Source: Halobaculum litoreum (lineage in GTDB: Archaea > Halobacteriota > Halobacteria > Halobacteriales > Haloferacaceae). From it: a stretch of 64,000 nucleotides of DNA. Below, piece by piece: positions 62,768-64,000 of this stretch; within the stretch, counting starts at the first letter, position 1, and each line of letters opens with the position of its first letter. The stretch covers positions 1,984,001 to 2,048,000 of the forward strand of contig NZ_CP126156.1 in NCBI RefSeq assembly GCF_030127125.1, given 5' to 3'. A program made the position numbers and the translations under genes. The notes under the pieces are model-generated. The model had not been told where the DNA came from, ran no database searches, and saw only the letters and a list, made by a program, of their open reading frames with translations.

Positions 62768-62936
62768 CAGTCCCCGGCGGGTGAAAAAACGGCGACAGGA
62801 GTCGCCGGGCCAGCGAACGGCCGGCCGGCGGCGCCGACGCGCGACGGGACGCCCGGGGCACTCGGCCGACCGACGGTCGCGCACCGGCTCGGGCGCCCGC
62901 CGCTCGCCCGGCCGCACGCGCCCCGCGACCGACCGC

Positions 62937-63968
62937 TCACTCCGCGATCGAGACCATCCCCTTGATCACGTCGGGGTCGCCCGCGCGCTCGAACGCGTCG
63001 GCGACGTCCGTCAGCGGCGCCGCGAAGTCGACGAGCCCCTCGACGTCGACGGCGCCGTCGGCGAGGAGGTCGATCGCCGCGGGGTAGGTGTTGCTGTAGC
63101 GGAACGACCCCCGGACGTCGATCTCGGCGTCGACGAGCGCGAGCGCGTCGAGCGACACCGTCGCCTCGTCCGCGAGGCCGACGAGCACGACCGTCCCGCC
63201 GCGGCGGACGACGGCCGGCATCGACTCGATCGACGCCGCCGCGCCCGACGCCTCGATCGCCACGTCGACGCCGACGCCGTCGGTGGACTCCGCGACCGCG
63301 GTCGCGAGGTCGGTCTCGGTCACGTCGACCGCGCGGTCGGCGCCGCGCTCGCGGGCGAACGCGAGCTTCTCGGCGACGACGTCCGCCACGATCACGTCGG
63401 TCGCGCCCGCCGCGCGGGCGGCCGCCATCGCCAGCAGGCCGATGGGGCCCGCGCCCGCGACGAGCACGGTGTCGCCCGTCGAGACCGCGCCGCGCCGGGC
63501 GACGTGGATCCCGACCGACAGCGGCTCACACAGCGCGCCCGCGGTCGTCGACACCGCGTCGGGGAGGGCGTACGCGAAGTCCGCGGGCCACGCGACGTAC
63601 TCGGCGAGGGCGCCGTCGTGGGGCGGCGTCGCCATGAAGCGCACGTCGGGGCAGAGGTGGTACTCGCCGCGCGAGCAGCGGGCACAGCGGCGACAGGGGA
63701 CGCCCGGTTCGAGCGCGACGCGGTCGCCGACGGCGTGCGAGTCGACGGCGTCGCCGACGGCGACCACCTCGCCGGCGCTCTCGTGGCCGAGCACGAGCGG
63801 CTCCTCGACGACGTAGTCGCCGATCCGGCCGTGTTCGTAGTAGTGGACGTCGGAGCCGCAGATCCCCACCTCGCGGATCGCGACGAGCACCTCGTCGGCG
63901 CCCGGCGAGGGGCGCGGTCGGTCCCGGATCTCGAAGCGTCCCGGTTCGAGGAGTACGGCCGCGTGCAT
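62937..63968 (-). CDS. Zinc-dependent medium-chain dehydrogenase (sorbitol/xylitol dehydrogenase type)
   Basis: A 343-residue MDR enzyme. Catalytic zinc ligands C37 (GICGSDVHYYEHG), H62 and E63 (GHESAG), structural zinc cysteines C92, C95, C98 and C106, and the NAD(P) motif GAGPIGLLAM (about 171-180) are intact. CGSDVHYYxHG and CEPLSVGIH are typical of sorbitol/xylitol/polyol dehydrogenases, so a sugar alcohol or sugar substrate is likely; the exact one is unknown. ATG 63968 begins MHAAVLLEPG. Confidence 0.92.
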   Translation of the reverse strand: MHAAVLLEPGRFEIRDRPRPSPGADEVLVAIREVGICGSDVHYYEHGRIGDYVVEEPLVLGHESAGEVVAVGDAVDSHAVGDRVALEPGVPCRRCARCSRGEYHLCPDVRFMATPPHDGALAEYVAWPADFAYALPDAVSTTAGALCEPLSVGIHVARRGAVSTGDTVLVAGAGPIGLLAMAAARAAGATDVIVADVVAEKLAFARERGADRAVDVTETDLATAVAESTDGVGVDVAIEASGAAASIESMPAVVRRGGTVVLVGLADEATVSLDALALVDAEIDVRGSFRYSNTYPAAIDLLADGAVDVEGLVDFAAPLTDVADAFERAGDPDVIKGMVSIAE

Positions 63969-64000
63969 ACCGGGCGGGACGCGGCGCGGCTACTAATAGC

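Overview
This window is a stretch of haloarchaeal chromosome. The evidence is very high G+C with strong third-position GC bias, acidic (Asp/Glu-rich) proteins, TATA boxes about 25-30 bp upstream of start codons (leaderless genes), Tat-type lipoprotein signals, and archaeal markers (FtsZ1, SecE, Spt5, NreA, archaeal D-aminoacyl-tRNA deacylase, bacterio-opsin-activator-type HTH). The gene content suits the Haloferacales/Halorubraceae type, but genus cannot be fixed from sequence reading alone. I see no IS element, prophage, integrase or CRISPR array; gene density is high and no unexplained gap much exceeds 300 bp.

Layout. 0-9 kb: a MinD/ParA ATPase, a fructosamine-kinase-like protein, two AMP-forming acyl/acetyl-CoA synthetases, a winged-helix regulator with a small 4-TM protein, and the catalytic chain of methylmalonyl-CoA mutase. 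9-20 kb: a loose nucleic-acid maintenance region (PolX with overlapping Mut7-C protein, NreA, RNase HI, endonuclease V) with small haloarchaeal proteins, PadR, inorganic pyrophosphatase and a zinc-finger rhomboid protease. 20-28 kb: SDR, Get3/ArsA-like ATPase, oligopeptidase F, aminotransferase, CinA amidohydrolase, PHP protein. 28-30 kb: ftsZ1-secE-spt5. 30-35 kb: dtdA preceded by three tandem sodium/calcium-exchanger-family genes. 35-40 kb: aroE, an HHH protein and pabB-pabA-pabC (chorismate towards p-aminobenzoate/folate). 41-46 kb: initiator tRNA-Met and a membrane glycosylation-type cluster (GtrA, GT2, DUF2298). 47-52 kb: a complete livJHMGF branched-chain amino acid ABC transporter. 52-56 kb: proline dehydrogenase, an HTH activator and a P5C-dehydrogenase-type enzyme. 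56-64 kb: thiolase/DUF35 pair, beta-propeller protein, PRPP synthetase, HIT protein, a second winged-helix/4-TM module and a zinc-dependent polyol-type dehydrogenase.

Two cross-cutting observations stand out. First, a perfect 14-bp palindrome (CCGACCATGGTCGG) occurs between livJ and proline dehydrogenase and again, in one perfect and one near-perfect copy, between the HTH regulator and the aldehyde dehydrogenase. This suggests that amino-acid uptake and proline degradation form one regulon under that HTH protein. Second, at least seven genes (endonuclease V, one antiporter, aroE, HHH protein, pabB, DUF2298 protein, a membrane protein at 58.4-59.4 kb) carry a break that one missing base would repair, mostly next to G or C runs. 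That pattern fits consensus sequencing error better than gene decay.
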